A stretch of DNA of 64,000 bases from Zygnema cylindricum (lineage: Eukaryota > Streptophyta > Zygnematophyceae > Zygnematales > Zygnemataceae), in the NCBI GenBank assembly GCA_037447655.1, contig JBBHKE010001581.1, forward strand, positions 124,001-188,000, in the 5' to 3' direction. The notes beneath the pieces were generated by a model. The model made no database searches. It was not told the DNA's origin and saw nothing but the letters and a program-made list of their open reading frames with translations. Position numbers and translations under genes: made by a program. Below, piece by piece: positions 25,291 to 37,176 of this stretch (position 1 is its first letter; each line of letters starts with the position of its first letter).

Positions 25291-26410
25291 CAAACCCATG
25301 GAATCGCAGACCGTACGGCGTGGAAAGACGGGCGGTCGGGCACGCGCGCTAAATGAAGAAGCTTCGCTCAAAGTGGCCACTGGACCAACCGCGAATCGCT
25401 CGCCCGACGACTTTGCCGAGTTCCTCGGTTTGAATCGAATCGCGATACATTCGCGAGTCAGGCTGAATAGCAGTTTTGTAACGCTTTGTTCGGATTCAAG
25501 ACAAAAATTGCAAATTTGTGGATTTCACAACATGCGTCAATGCTTATTGCAAGATTATATAATGTTTGTCCTGTGTGGAAATGTTGTTGTAAATGTGATG
25601 TGAATACTTTCACCGCATATTTGACAACAGAAGATGAATTTAGTAGTCATCAATCTGAATTTCACAAGAAAATAAAAAGCTTACAATGTGTCATTATTAG
25701 TATAAAATTTCCCACATGGAGATTTAGCTCATCATTCGCTTATTCAACTTACCCACATTTGACACTTGTCCCAGATGGTTTTTAAATAGAGAAATCAGCG
25801 TGCCATATTAGAGTACTTAAATAAATTAGAGTAAAATTCATAGTTGTTCAAATCGCGCGATTTTTTCCTTTTTTCCGATTGAAACGTATAATTCGTGACT
25901 TTCGAGAAAACAGTAAAAAAACGTCAACTAAAACTGGAAATTTACGGATACTTGTAAACAAATTACTGTAACTGTACATATTTTTACGGATATGTACGGA
26001 ATTAAAAGGGACATATGCGTTGTACTTATTGGTACTTTCTATTAAGTGAACTGAACAGGAATACCACGGAAGTTGTACATTATATAATTGAAAATGTACG
26101 GACATTTTCGAAAAGAGACGTTGAACGTCACAATAATTTCGCGCGTTCAGTTTGAAATTTGTACGGGCGTCTTCTTTAATTTTTTTTGAAAGAAGACGTA
26201 ATGGAACATTGAAAACGAAACCGCGAGAAAGCCATGTCTGTCTGTCAGATAGGCTCGGACAGACGGAATTTCATAAAATTTTGCCTTCGTGGCATTCGAA
26301 AACGGGTACGTCAAGTACATATGCTATCCCAAGGTGGACGACTGGGCTACCAGTTGGTGAAGAAATTCCAATGCCAGAAATGAGTGCGATAAAAATATAA
26401 AAAGTTTATT

Positions 26411-27236
26411 GTTTTACCGCTCATTTAACGGGAAAAACTTGCAAACTGCGTTATATGTAATAGTTTTTTGTTTTTTTATGTACGGTATAGTACGGAAGGA
26501 AAATCATTAACGATTTTTTGCGATTTGATCGAAAGGTTCAATGCGTTTGTTACGTATAATTTGTTGCGTACGGTACGTTTGCACTAATCGCCGTGAACAA
26601 CTATGGTAAAATTCCTTTCTGAAAAAGTTCTATCACAATAATTAGAGTTCATAACTCTAATTATTTTTTTCTCTTTTTTCACTCTAATTTTTTCTCTACT
26701 CTAATAACGATTCACCGTGTAATTACATTATTACAATATTACATGCTTCATTGAGTATAATACGTGTATAGTAATGCGAAACTGCATGCGGCGTTTCCAG
26801 TTGTTTCGCACATTCGGAAGTTTTGAACCTTCGACTTTACGGACTCCTTTTTACGGAAAGTACAGCGCAGCATTCTGTTCCGAATCAGTAAAATAAAGTA
26901 CATCACAGTACTGTACTGTACCGTACTGTACTCTACTATACAGTACACTTTGAAACCGTACAAATTTTATCCGTAAACCTGTACGTAGGACTGCTCAAAA
27001 AACTCTACGAAGCAGACCAAAATACTCACTTTTACTCAAAAAAACAAAAGGTAAAAGTAAAAAAAAAATAAAATAATAAATCTGTAAATCCTATTTAACT
27101 ACAGTAATATTCCGCTACTCCCCCTATACTCCCCACCCGGGAGCCATGGAGGAAGCTTCCGCTCGCCGGGAGCGTTTACGCGCTCTCAGAGAAGCGGCGG
27201 ACTTCAGCCAGACTCCCGTACAGTCCGTACAACCAG
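26411..27236 (+). repeat. Duplicated promoter plus first exon, copy A
   Basis: Collinear with 27462-28407. Shared landmarks are CTCATTTAACG, GTTTCCAGTTGTTTCGCAC, GGACTCCTTTTTACGG, ATACTCACTTTTACTC and the start ATGGAGGAAGCTTCCGC. Copy A carries a CTCTAAT-type MITE relic (about 26588-26720) that copy B lacks. Confidence 0.85.
26588..26720. mobile_element. CTCTAAT-type MITE relic inside copy A
   Basis: It contains TTAGAGTTCATAACTCTAAT and ends AATAACGATTCACCGTGTA, the family terminus. The paired copy B lacks the block, which supports an insertion, or a loss from B. Confidence 0.5.
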
Positions 27237-30200
27237 TACAATCCGTACAATCCGTACAGTCTGCTGATTGCGAAAATTCAAGGAAGACGCCATTACCGAC
27301 GCCACGGCAAAATGATTATGACAAAAAGCTAACATTTAGCAGGAATATAACCTGCGCTTGTACACGTGGCCGATTATCTACTGATGAACTTGTCCCTAAC
27401 CAGTTGATGTAGATTTTCCGATGCATGCATGAGGTGTGTTAATAGTATGAATGCATATTTATTTTTACTACTCATTTAACGGAAAGCGTACAAACTGAGG
27501 TACATGTTCAATTCAATTTTTTTAACATGTACGGATTTGTACGAAAATAAATCATTAACTTTTTTTACGATTTTTTCAAATCGACCTCTCCAGTTTCTAC
27601 GTATTGTACGCGCGTTCGAATCGTGTGTAGAAAACGTTTTGAACAACTATGGTAGTTACTAATTAATTAATTAACTAATTGTCTAATTACAATATTAGTA
27701 TATTACATACTTCATTGAGTATAATACGCGTATAGTAATGTGACACCGCGTACTGCGTTTCCAGTTGTTTCGCACATTGTAAACTTTTGAACTTTTGACA
27801 GTACGGACTCCTTTTTACGGAAAGTACAGCATTCTGTACCGAATCAGTAAACCACAGTACATTGCAGTCAGCACCGTGTATCGCTATTAGTGTTGATAAT
27901 TATTTCGCCACATAAAACATATTTTCTCCGTACACACTTGTCCGATTTTGAATTTGAGACCGTCAATCGGAAGCTGAGAATCTTAAAATTAAATCGCAAC
28001 CGTCAGATCCAAAAACTGAAACCAGTATACGGAGAAAAGATGTTTAAAGAGACGAAAAAAAAATTAAAACACTAAAACTAATAACGATTCACGGTGTACT
28101 GTACAGTACACTTTTGAAACCGTACAGATTTTCCGCGTAAAAACTGTACGTACGACTGCTCAAAAAACTGTACGAAGCAGACGAAAATACTCACTTTTAC
28201 TCAAAAAAACAAAAAGGCAAAAAAGCAAAAAAAAAAAAAAAAATCCTCTAAATCATTATTAACCACAGTAATATTCCGCTAACCCCCCTTTACTCCCCAT
28301 CCGGGAGTCATGGAGGAAGCTTCCGCTCGCCGCGAGCGTTTACGCGCCTCAGAGAAGGGCGGACCTCGGCGGGACCCTACGGTCCGTACAGTCCGTACAA
28401 CCAGTGAAATCGGATCGACCGGTTGGATGGTTCGCGCTGCGGATCGCCGACAAATCAGATCAGACGGCAGGATCCATGGATCAGGATCTCGATCCGGACA
28501 AAATCAGTTGAGGGGAAATTAAGATGTCCAGCCTCTGAAGGCTTAGAGTTTTAGAGTTAAGGGTTTAGGGTTGCGGGAAGCTTTAGGGCTGAAAATGTGG
28601 ATGTAGATACGAGGGGAAGAGTGATGACGTCATTTTTAGTTTTATGAGTCACTGGGTTTATCACGAGTTTTTTAGGGTTTTGATGAAAGATTAGGGATTA
28701 GGGTTTTTTAAAGGTTCCCTTTTTAAATCTTTGGGATTGTCTTTTGAGCAAGTTGGGAGGTTTGGATCATAATTTAAATGTGTGAAAACAATCGGACACG
28801 CTATTTGTGGTTTTCTATGCTATACGCGTACTATACGGTATAATATGCGTACTAAATCATTTCATAGGCGTGGTGCTAGACAATGTAAGAGTCATATAGT
28901 ATGGGACAACCACATTTAGTGTTTCCAATTATTTTCGCACATTTGAATTATAGTTTTGAGACAAATTTATGACAAACCTCGAGCTTTGCGTTTATTTTAT
29001 GGTCTTTTTTTTCTTTGTCTACATACTTGTCGTATGTACGGATGGTGAGAGACTCAGAGGTTATTGGGGTAAAGTAGTTTTTTGCCGTAAAATTTGATGT
29101 TTATTGTGTTTTCAAATTGTCCTTTTGAATGAAGTAACTTTTGGCTTGTTTAGGTTTTTCATTTCTTATTCAAAAAATTCTGAATGGGTTCACAATCCAA
29201 ACTGCTGAGGAAGTTGAACTGTTGGATTGTTGTTACTCAAAAGTTTTAATTGTCCAGTGACATTCATTTGAGGCTAACACAATAAAGTATGGTGGATTAT
29301 ATTACAATAAAAACAAAGTTTTTGAACTGCAAGTATCCTTGCAGCTCTTTTGGGCCATAGATTGTGGTTTCCAAACCATACTGTTTTTAATTTATGCTGC
29401 AGTCCTTTTATATTGATTTACCAAACTAATTCCGCTGTTTCACATGTAAAGTGTAGTGAAACTAATATATCAGTCAGAACATATTAGTTTAATATTTAGT
29501 AATTTAGTTAAATATATTAGTCAGGACACATATCATATCGAAATAGGTCACAACTTGTTGTGAGACATTGGTTGTGCAAAGCCATATTGAGAAAGTTTTA
29601 CGATATTTTTATGATACAGTGCACCAGAAGGGTTGGAGTGTCATGTATCGCCCTAAGCCGTCAGAGTACAAAATCATGGGGATGTCTCTCAAATTTTGTA
29701 TTTAAACGGACTGAAATTCAATTATTGAAGGCTCTCAATAACCTCGATGTTAATTATTGTACTCTGTCATTGAATAACTAACCTGCTTATTATCACCAGT
29801 GCATATAAAAATTTAAGAAGAACAAAGTGTGGCAATCATCGATTGGTTCGAAGCACAAAACTTCGGATTGTTTTTCTGTTTATTAATAGCAAATGAAAAG
29901 CAACTTGCTTGAAAAATCTGAAGCTGTTGTGCTTCTTTTGCAAATTTATTTGATTACAACCACTGTAAAATGCTGGAATTGAACCAATCCCCTACTTAGT
30001 CCGTCTGGGAATATGTATTGTTGTTGACTTTAGGAAAAGGAAAGCAAGGAAAAGGTTTTTTGTGGAGACTCTTATTCTAGATATATTTCTAGTTTGCATT
30101 AATCCATGCGCAGGTGTCAAAATTTTGAGTTCTTTCTTCATCTACAGTAATTGCTGTGAATGAATTTCAGTCATTTGTCACAAAGGGAATGGATGTGATC

Positions 30201-31612
30201 GAAGACGAAAAACAGCATAGATGGGCTTTGAAACAGTGATTACCGGTGATCATCAATAACAAGTTGTTCACATATGTTTTTTTATTCCTGGGAGATGGTT
30301 AGGGCAAAAGAAAAGCATTAATTTAGCATAGTTCTTAGGATATTACATTGTAAGATTTTGGTTAGTGTTGTTCACTTCGTGCGTGTTTTAGTACGCGTGT
30401 TGAATCGTACATGCGGTGCTGTTCGATATAAGTTTATGTTTTGGTTTCAGTCGCACCGCTAGTTGTTTCGTGCGATGTGTAAAAAGGCCATAAGTTTAGG
30501 AACAAATGTCGATAGTCGATGGTCTTTCAAGAATACGATGAATCCATCGTCTCATTCGTTTTGGAGTTCCTTTTTTTTCTTTTTATGGCATTCCTGACAG
30601 GTCTCTAGAAGTACATTTTCGCAATTATCTCCCCCGAGATAATCAACTCCATGGTGCAAAATTGGCCCCTCCAGATCGGCCGAAATTCGAAGACCCCATT
30701 GCACCCAATGCAGCTGATGCAGAGAGGACGGAGGTAAGACTTTATGAATCAGTACTGACAGGTTTTTCCCAATGTCCTCTTCTCCTTTACCTTCTGTCTC
30801 TTTTCCACTTCTGCAATTTCTTGTAACTTAAATGAAGTTGAAAAAGTAACACTGCATCATCAGAGAAAAATAGGAAATCGATTGTATGTATTTTAAAAGC
30901 ATATGTTGCACGGACTTGCTCAAAAAAGGAAAATCGAAACATTTTCATTGGTAAACAATGAAGTAACGGTCGAACGTTTTTCTTACGTCTCTCCTCGTAT
31001 TATGTGCATCTATAGGATCCATTGACAAGCATTGCACCGAGAAAACCTGATTGGGATTTGCGAAGAGACGTTGCAAAGCGTCTTGAGAAACTCGAGAGGC
31101 GAACACAACGGGCCATGGTTGAGCTTATGTGTGAGTTATTTTCTCCATTTTTCAATGATGTTTGTTGTGTATTTTCCAGATTCCTTAACGTTTTTTTACT
31201 AATTGTAATAGACAACTATGTTCATTCGGTCATTTGTTCATTCGTATATAAAATTATAGAAGTAAACAATGTATGATAAAAATAGTATTAACATTTATAT
31301 CCTTCGTCAGACTCTGACAGGCAAATATTATTAATAATATTAACAATATTGTGACAATATGTAGTATCGACAAATATAAGGTATTATAACTTTTAGGATT
31401 GTTAACAAGGATTACTAACAAGGAGTCTATCGATGATGACTATATCTAATTATTTAGATAACTTCCTCCTCCTCCTCCTCCTCTATGATGACCTCATGTC
31501 GTGACTTCCAGACGAGGAGGAAAAACGAAGACAAGAAGACGCTGGAGTTCAAGAAGATGAAGTTGACAACGAAGGTCTCGGTAACGGAAACGTCCTTAGT
31601 GTTGAACAATGA
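27146..31612 (+). CDS. CCDC12/Cwf18-like pre-mRNA splicing factor
   Basis: Small nuclear protein associated with the spliceosome (Cwf18 in fission yeast, CCDC12 in human, At3g05070-type in plants). Visible exons: first exon from 27146 (MEEASARRERLRALREAA), then about 30609-30731 (FRNYLPRDNQL...KLAPPDRPKFEDP), 31016-31130 (APRKPDWDLRRDVAKRLEKL...RRTQRA) and 31512-31612, ending in TGA. The last three join in phase with GT-AG borders. The PRKPDWDL-RDV-K-LEKL-RTQ block is the family core and the N-terminal RRERL-ALREAA matches the human N-terminus. The donor of exon 1 was not found and an intermediate exon may exist, so the N-terminal join is unresolved. A second, frameshifted first exon lies at 28310. 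Confidence 0.82.
27462..28407 (+). repeat. Duplicated promoter plus first exon, copy B
   Basis: Second copy of the 26411-27236 segment. The offset is 1,051 bp at the left edge and 1,164 bp at the start codon. The difference of 113 bp is explained by the extra MITE in B (27871-28098) and the separate relic in A. Confidence 0.85.
27871..28098. mobile_element. MITE, CACYGTG family, inserted in copy B
   Basis: Runs from CACCGTGTATCGCTATTAG to AACGATTCACGGTG. The block is absent from the matching place in copy A, where ACAGTACACTTTGAAACCG is continuous, so it gives a paired empty site. Confidence 0.8.
28310..28520 (+). pseudogene. Frameshifted second copy of the CCDC12 first exon
   Basis: It begins MEEASARRERLRA like the 27146 copy. 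Relative to that copy two bases are missing at CGCGC-CTCAGAG and another near AAGGGCGG, so the LREAA motif is lost and the frame runs into unrelated residues until a stop. Similarity to copy A ends near the GTACAACCAGT word. Probably non-coding, unless transcription starts here and translation begins elsewhere. Confidence 0.6.
28521..30608. other. Long first intron of the CCDC12 gene
   Basis: AT-rich, with no recognised exon. It holds two diverged copies of the TACGCG...GTTTCCAATT dispersed motif, near 28840-28950 and 30375-30480. Confidence 0.5.
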
Positions 31613-32493
31613 GCCTTTGAAACAAAATATGAATGCTCTAGACAAGTATTTGATTACCGGATGACGTGGATTAAAAATAAAGAGGAATTGAAAAGAGAAC
31701 GTATCCAGTTACCGCAATTTGATTGTTATGGATAACAATTTTATCACTGAATGATGTGGATTAGAAATAAAGAGGATTCGAATAGGAAAAAAACATGTGT
31801 TTTGTCCAGATTAGGGATAACGGATTTGTTAGTATCTGGTCACTGCTCAAACTGTGACATAGAAATGCTATAGAAACCCTCCGATGTATTCGCTAATTTT
31901 TCTGTCAGGTCAATACACGAGTAAATTTCTAATTTCTCCACTTACACTCATAGACTCGTTTGTATTTTTACAAAGATGAAAGGCAGTTTTTGTCCTCAAC
32001 TTGTTGCGAATCCTCTTTTTCACTCATTTGTCTTATTCATGGAGTGCTGATTTAGCTTGGCTCCTATGTTTGCAACCTTAACTGAAGCAAATGGATGAGA
32101 AAGTTCCCTAATTAATTTCAAGTTAATAGCTGTGGAACATAGTTATGTACTTATTTGTCAAGAATGCGATAAATTGTAATTTTTCTTACATCGAACAGCT
32201 TCAACATTTCAGCATTATTTAACCAATTTTTAAAAGCAGTCGTTCAATTGTGTAAAATTTTTGGTGATAAAAAATTCCAAATGTAAAGCCAATAATCAGC
32301 AATAATAAATGAATATAACAAAACATGCGTCTTGATATAATAGCAACACTTCTTATCTTCATAGAAAAAGCATCACTTCATCTTCCTTTCAATGTGGTTT
32401 TGAAAGCTTTTAATGAACAGACAAAAGACCTTCAAAAATAATTTCAAATAAATTTGTAGAGCATGATAAATAGAGTGTGAGACACTAACAGAC

Positions 32494-32710
32494 TACACTG
32501 TATCGCTATTAGTGTTAATAGTTTTTTGCCACTTAAAACATCTTTTCTCCGTACACACTTGTCCGATTTTCACATTGAGACAACCAATTGGAAGGTGAGA
32601 ATCATGGCTTTCAATCGCAGCCGTCAGATCCATAATCCGACAAGCGGTACGAAGAAAAGATGTTTTAAGTGGCAAAAAAACATTAACACTAATAGGCGAT
32701 ACACAGTGTA
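32494..32710. mobile_element. MITE, CACYGTG family, best-preserved copy
   Basis: The ends are TA-CACTGTATCGCTATTAG and CTAATAGGCGATACACAGTG-TA. The next block, GCCACTTAAAACATCTTTTC, is mirrored by GAAAAGATGTTTTAAGTGGC near the right end. The outer arms pair over roughly 70-80 bp each side. A TA flank on both ends fits a 2-bp target duplication. Confidence 0.85.
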
Positions 32711-33648
32711 CCTTTGAGTTCCTGGACTGTCCAGACAAGCAAAAATAACCATGAATTCTTCAGGTCATAAACTTCCAAGGGCTTGAAGCCGAGCACAAAA
32801 ATATCTGTCCAGAAAAGGTATTCAATATCAACAAGAAAATAAAAGGCTCAAAAAACATTCAGAGATAAAAAGGAAGGCGCCGAAGGTTTTGTAGAATCAC
32901 CCGGTAAGGCGTAATTCCCCTTTCATAAAAAATCAGAGCAAAGAAAAACGGACAGCCAGGATTTCATTCTTTGATATGATTTTAAGTGATTACCACTATT
33001 ACATTTCGCCTCTCCATTCAGTAGGTAGCTTTAAAAAAAAAAATGCTTAGGAAAGTCAAAATTGCTTAGGCAAGTCAAGGTGAACCGGACTATGCACTAG
33101 ATAAAACTAACTATTTTTCGAACTATTTAAATTTTATGTCTCAGTACAAATTAAATTGAAGACGTCTTCACGGTCTTTCAGCAGATGAAGATGCAATACG
33201 AACGAGGATAAGACGCTGTATCCGTTAAATTAAACAAAGAAAAAGCGACCTTTCCATTTTCCCCAAAAAAAAGTGACAACAGGTTGCGAAGAGCTAAATT
33301 TTCAAGTGTCAACCCAATAGTAAAAAATAGAGTAAATTATTCTCATACAAAAACCTTGTTTCTTCCCATCCTCATGCTTTTGACTATTTCCGAAAAAGGA
33401 CAAGAATTTCAAAAAAGAGAATATCCTGTATTGTGTGAAGTCAAGAGCCAAAAAAATATTGTAAAGATCTTAGACAAGTTGTAGAAGTCAACTGCCTTCA
33501 AACTTGTGAACTGTCCATAAAAGCTTATAAAGAAAATTGCTAACATATTTATCGATAAAATGTATCACGAAACTACAAAACCGTTTTTGTTATTTACTAT
33601 CAAAGAAATAGTATTGTGGGATGAAATGTAAATTCTGCCCTACAATTA

Positions 33649-33856
33649 CACCGTGAATCCCTATTAGCGTCAATGACTCTAATTGCGGTACCCCGTTTTT
33701 TTACCCAAATTCTCGAATAGAATTAATAAAAACCCTTTAAAAAACAAATTAGAGTAAATGATTTCCTTCAAAACCCCCAAATTCCCAAATAGCGTAAATA
33801 ACGCTAATTGTTTCATTACACTATCTATTTCATTACGCTAATAGCGATTCACGGTG
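33649..33856. mobile_element. CACYGTG-ended MITE, subtype 2
   Basis: Termini CACCGTGAATCCCTATTAGC and GCTAATAGCGATTCACGGTG match the main family and are flanked by TA on both sides. The interior differs: it is built from short gapped repeats such as GACTCTAATTGCG and TAACGCTAATTG rather than the ACTTAAAACATC block. Confidence 0.75.
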
Positions 33857-34385
33857 TACACTTGGTGCTCTGGAAAACCAATTCAGAATGAAAAAAAAAA
33901 AAAAGGTACAAACATTAAAAGAACACCACAAAAGGTTGGTAAATTTGCCAAGCAAGGCTGCAGTTTTTTTTCCATAAAATGTACAACCAAGAAAAAAGAA
34001 ATGAAACATTGACAGAAGAATTGACAATTTCCAGAAGACCTGCTCAGAGGTTGTAAAATCACGAAGGCCAAATTTCTTTTCCATCAAAATAATACAGCAG
34101 AATTAAGAATGTTCTAAACTAAGAAAAAAATCAACCTTAAAAAAAGAATTTCTAAATTCCCTCCCTCGACCGTGAAAACTCACTCAACTGTGAATCTCTC
34201 AATCCTCAATCTCTACATTTCCTCCAGGACCCATGAACTTCCTCAATTCTGGATCGCCTGACAATCTAAAAAAAAAAAAGTCACGCTCGGTGTTCTCCAA
34301 AGTACAAATGCTCAAGAAAATCAATTCTATTCTTGAGAAAACCTAAACCAGAAACTCTCTGGGATTGTGCAGATATTCCGGGCAT

Positions 34386-36996
34386 TTACAGTTTTGCTGG
34401 ACCGACACCGAACTGGTCCTCAGTCACACCTGCAGAGAAAAAAATCCAAAAACAGAATTAGACGAACAATACATTTTTTAAAATAGTCACCAAATGTGTC
34501 AAGAATTAGATATTGGATCAGACATTGAATTCTCGAAAACAGAATTAGACATTTCATATTTTCACCAACTCAAATGGAAAAAACGGTTACAATCCAGGTT
34601 CAAGTCTTTCTCACCTTTGCCCATAGCTGCAGTTGACGAAATTCCTCCAGTCACAGTCTTCATGAGCTGATCATAGTAGTTGGCACCAGACCATGTCTGA
34701 TGAGCCAGAGTCTCAACTCCATGAGTTCGCTCCTGCCGCTGAATATCCTCCACATAAGCCAACATACCGCGCTGAGCAAAATCTCTGGCAAATGTGTCGG
34801 CAACGAGTGCATCTCCATGGAATCCTGCGAGAGTGATAAACTGCCAACAGAATCCCATCCTAGCGAGCGCAGGAATGAACTCCTGCATTTGGCGATCAGT
34901 CATTCCAGCCGCGTCCCAGTTGAAAGAAGGAGACAAGTTGTATGCCAACATCACCTCGGGATGCTTGGCCTTCACTCCCTCAGCGAAATCCCTCGCCTGG
35001 TTGATGTCGGGTTTGGCAGTCTCCATCCAAAGGAGATCGGCGAAAGGAGCAAATGCACAGCCGCGAGCAATACAAGCCTTGGTGCTGCCCTGGAAACGAT
35101 AGAATCCCTCCCGAGTCCTGGGAAGATCCCAGTCAAAGAAAATGTCCGCAGCTCCAAGTTGAGCAGCCAATTCCCGAGCCTTGCCATGTGAAAGACTATC
35201 CGCCTGACTGAACCAGGTGTTCAAACGTCGCGTCTTCTCATTCTCAGGAACGTTCTGTCTTCGGATGGCATCTGCAACTACTTCGGAAAAGAGGCGAAGG
35301 TCGGCCTGAGCAATCCATTTGTCTTCAATGGCCTGGAGCTCAGCTCCTGACTTCCTTTGGGCAGTGGCCTCAGACATCATATCCACCAATGACTGTCCTT
35401 TCACCGCCGGATTAGAGGCTCCGAGGATGAAGGGATGGTCCCTGCTGTCGACATTTGTCATAATGAGAGTGGCACCAACAGAATCAGATCGTGCGACAAG
35501 AACCGTCTCAACTCCCATGATATCCATTTGCAACCTTGCGGCAATGAGACGATTAATGTGTTCTGAGGTGGCAACCAACACTTTTCCAGCCATGTGACCA
35601 CACTTCTTTGTCACAGAGGCCTGGTCCTCCATATGGATTCCAGCTGCACCCCTCTCAATAAACAGCTTCACCAACTTCACTGTGGCACTGATTCCTCCGA
35701 ATCCTGTGTCCGCATCAGCGATAATAGGCGCCAAGAAATCAACAAAAGGAGTCTTCAAACGCTGTTCCTTTGTCAGTTTGAAGCGAGCTTCACGCTGCTT
35801 GCGGTCATGGAAGCACTGAGCAAAGAAGAGGTGCTCCACTTTGTTAGGGACGGTATCGTAAGGATAATCTGCAAGATCCGGGCCAGGCTCGTTTGTTGTG
35901 GCCGCAGTAGAAGCACACTGCCATCCTGACACGTAGATGGAATCCAAATACTTTCCCATCTGTGTGACTTGGACGGGGTCCAAAGCTCCAAAAGTGCGAG
36001 AGCAGGTTTTGTTGGCCTGGTGCCTCTTGAGGACTCTCCAGAGCTGAAAAAAAAAATCCAGAAGAAAAAATAGCCTATCAACATTTTGCAGGGCTTGAGG
36101 AATCGCCAAAGCTGAAAATATACACAAGAAGTCACCAGGGTTGTACTGTATCTGAAGCTACCAGATATACTGTACAATTCAATTAGGTGCTTTTCTTTTA
36201 ACAACTAGAAATGAAAACGAAAAATCTGCTCCTTTCAAAACAATCTCTTGTTTTATTCACCTCCTTCAAAATATCAGATAACCAAATGACTGGGTAACCA
36301 AACAGCAAGTAACCAAATAAAACTAACAAACAACTAAAATAATATATTTCAGAAGAGACAATTTACCTTCTTTGCCTGCTCTCCGGAGGCGTAGTGTTTA
36401 GGCATGCTGTCACGAAGACGGACAACATCTTCCGCCGAGTAGGGCCTGTTAGTGAGGTGGAACCTCTGAGACTCCCACCATCTTGCTACTTCGACCACCT
36501 CAGCATCAAAAGCACGCTGCTCGGCCTCAACAAACTGCAGAAAGAATAACAAAAGAATCTCAGCACATAGAGAAAGACATAAATTTCGGAAAAGATAAAA
36601 ATAGAGACCGAATAATAAAAATAAATAAGATCCATGCCTCGATGTGCATAGAACGCATGTAGTACACATGATGAATTAACTACTGCTTCAAAAGTGTCAA
36701 AAAGTGTACCAAATATGTCAAACAACTGTAAAAAGTGTCAAACTTCGAGAAATATGCATTAAATATGATGAATAACAGCTGCTGTCTAAAATTGTCAAAA
36801 TTCTTCGATACATATCAAATACGACCAATCACTAGTTAAAACTGTCAAAATTTCAGAAGTGTATAAATAACTACTGCCAACTACTGTCAAAAAAGTAAAG
36901 CTTCAGCGCTAATCCAGCATCCGAGAGAATACTCACGTTATGCACCTCCTGGGGGCTTGCGTTAGCGAGGACTCCGAAAGTAAAGTTTCCTGCCAT
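34386..36996 (-). CDS. ICL: Isocitrate lyase, glyoxysomal (peroxisomal)
   Basis: Splits isocitrate into glyoxylate and succinate in the glyoxylate cycle, letting the cell build sugars from stored lipid. Exons on the minus strand: 36996-36937, 36534-36367, 36043-34615, 34429-34386, all with GT-AG borders. They give 566 residues, against about 575 in flowering plants. The start [15 protein letters not shown] precedes the conserved AE-x-WW-x-S-x-RF and RPYSAEDVV region. The catalytic signature KKCGH lies at about 222-226, with [20 protein letters not shown] upstream and [16 protein letters not shown] adjacent. The last exon encodes [14 protein letters not shown]; the terminal AKL is a type-1 peroxisomal targeting signal. 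A TATA-like site lies about 170 bp upstream. No neighbour in the window belongs to this pathway. Confidence 0.96.
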
Positions 36997-37165
36997 GGCT
37001 GCTGGTTAACAAGAAATCAGAGATCGAGAATCTAGAGTATGCTGTGAACCAAACTGCCCTGCAAAAACTGAGCAAGGCAATAAGACTGTAGAGAGAACTC
37101 TGAAAACTGTTAACCAACAACTGGAAGCAGGAATAGGCAATGATGTGAGATGGCAATGAGATGCC

Positions 37166-37176
37166 TTTTTTTATAT
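37166..37176 (-). promoter_or_regulatory. TATA-like element of ICL
   Basis: On the minus strand GATATAAAAAAAGGC lies about 170 bp before the ICL start codon. Sequence and distance fit a TATA box with a 5' leader of about 140 nt. Confidence 0.4.

Larger units (their letters stand above)
15794..27145. other. 11-kb gene-poor, mobile-element-rich interval
   Basis: No complete gene is seen. The interval contains the kinesin 3' flank, a hAT-like element, AT-rich sequence from about 16640 to 21430, MITEs, a pair of ~190-bp direct repeats, a 49-bp tandem array, a tRNA-like SINE head and an isolated exon-like segment, all listed separately. A GC-richer patch at about 25290-25450 has no recognisable product. 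Confidence 0.7.
31613..34385. other. Convergent intergenic region between the CCDC12 gene and ICL
   Basis: Holds the 3' flanks of both genes and two inverted-repeat elements (32494-32710 and 33649-33856). Otherwise AT-rich with no supported gene. Confidence 0.65.

Noticed and set aside
34700-35191. Plus-strand open frames of 100-163 residues inside isocitrate lyase
   Set aside because: They are antisense shadows of a strongly conserved minus-strand exon.
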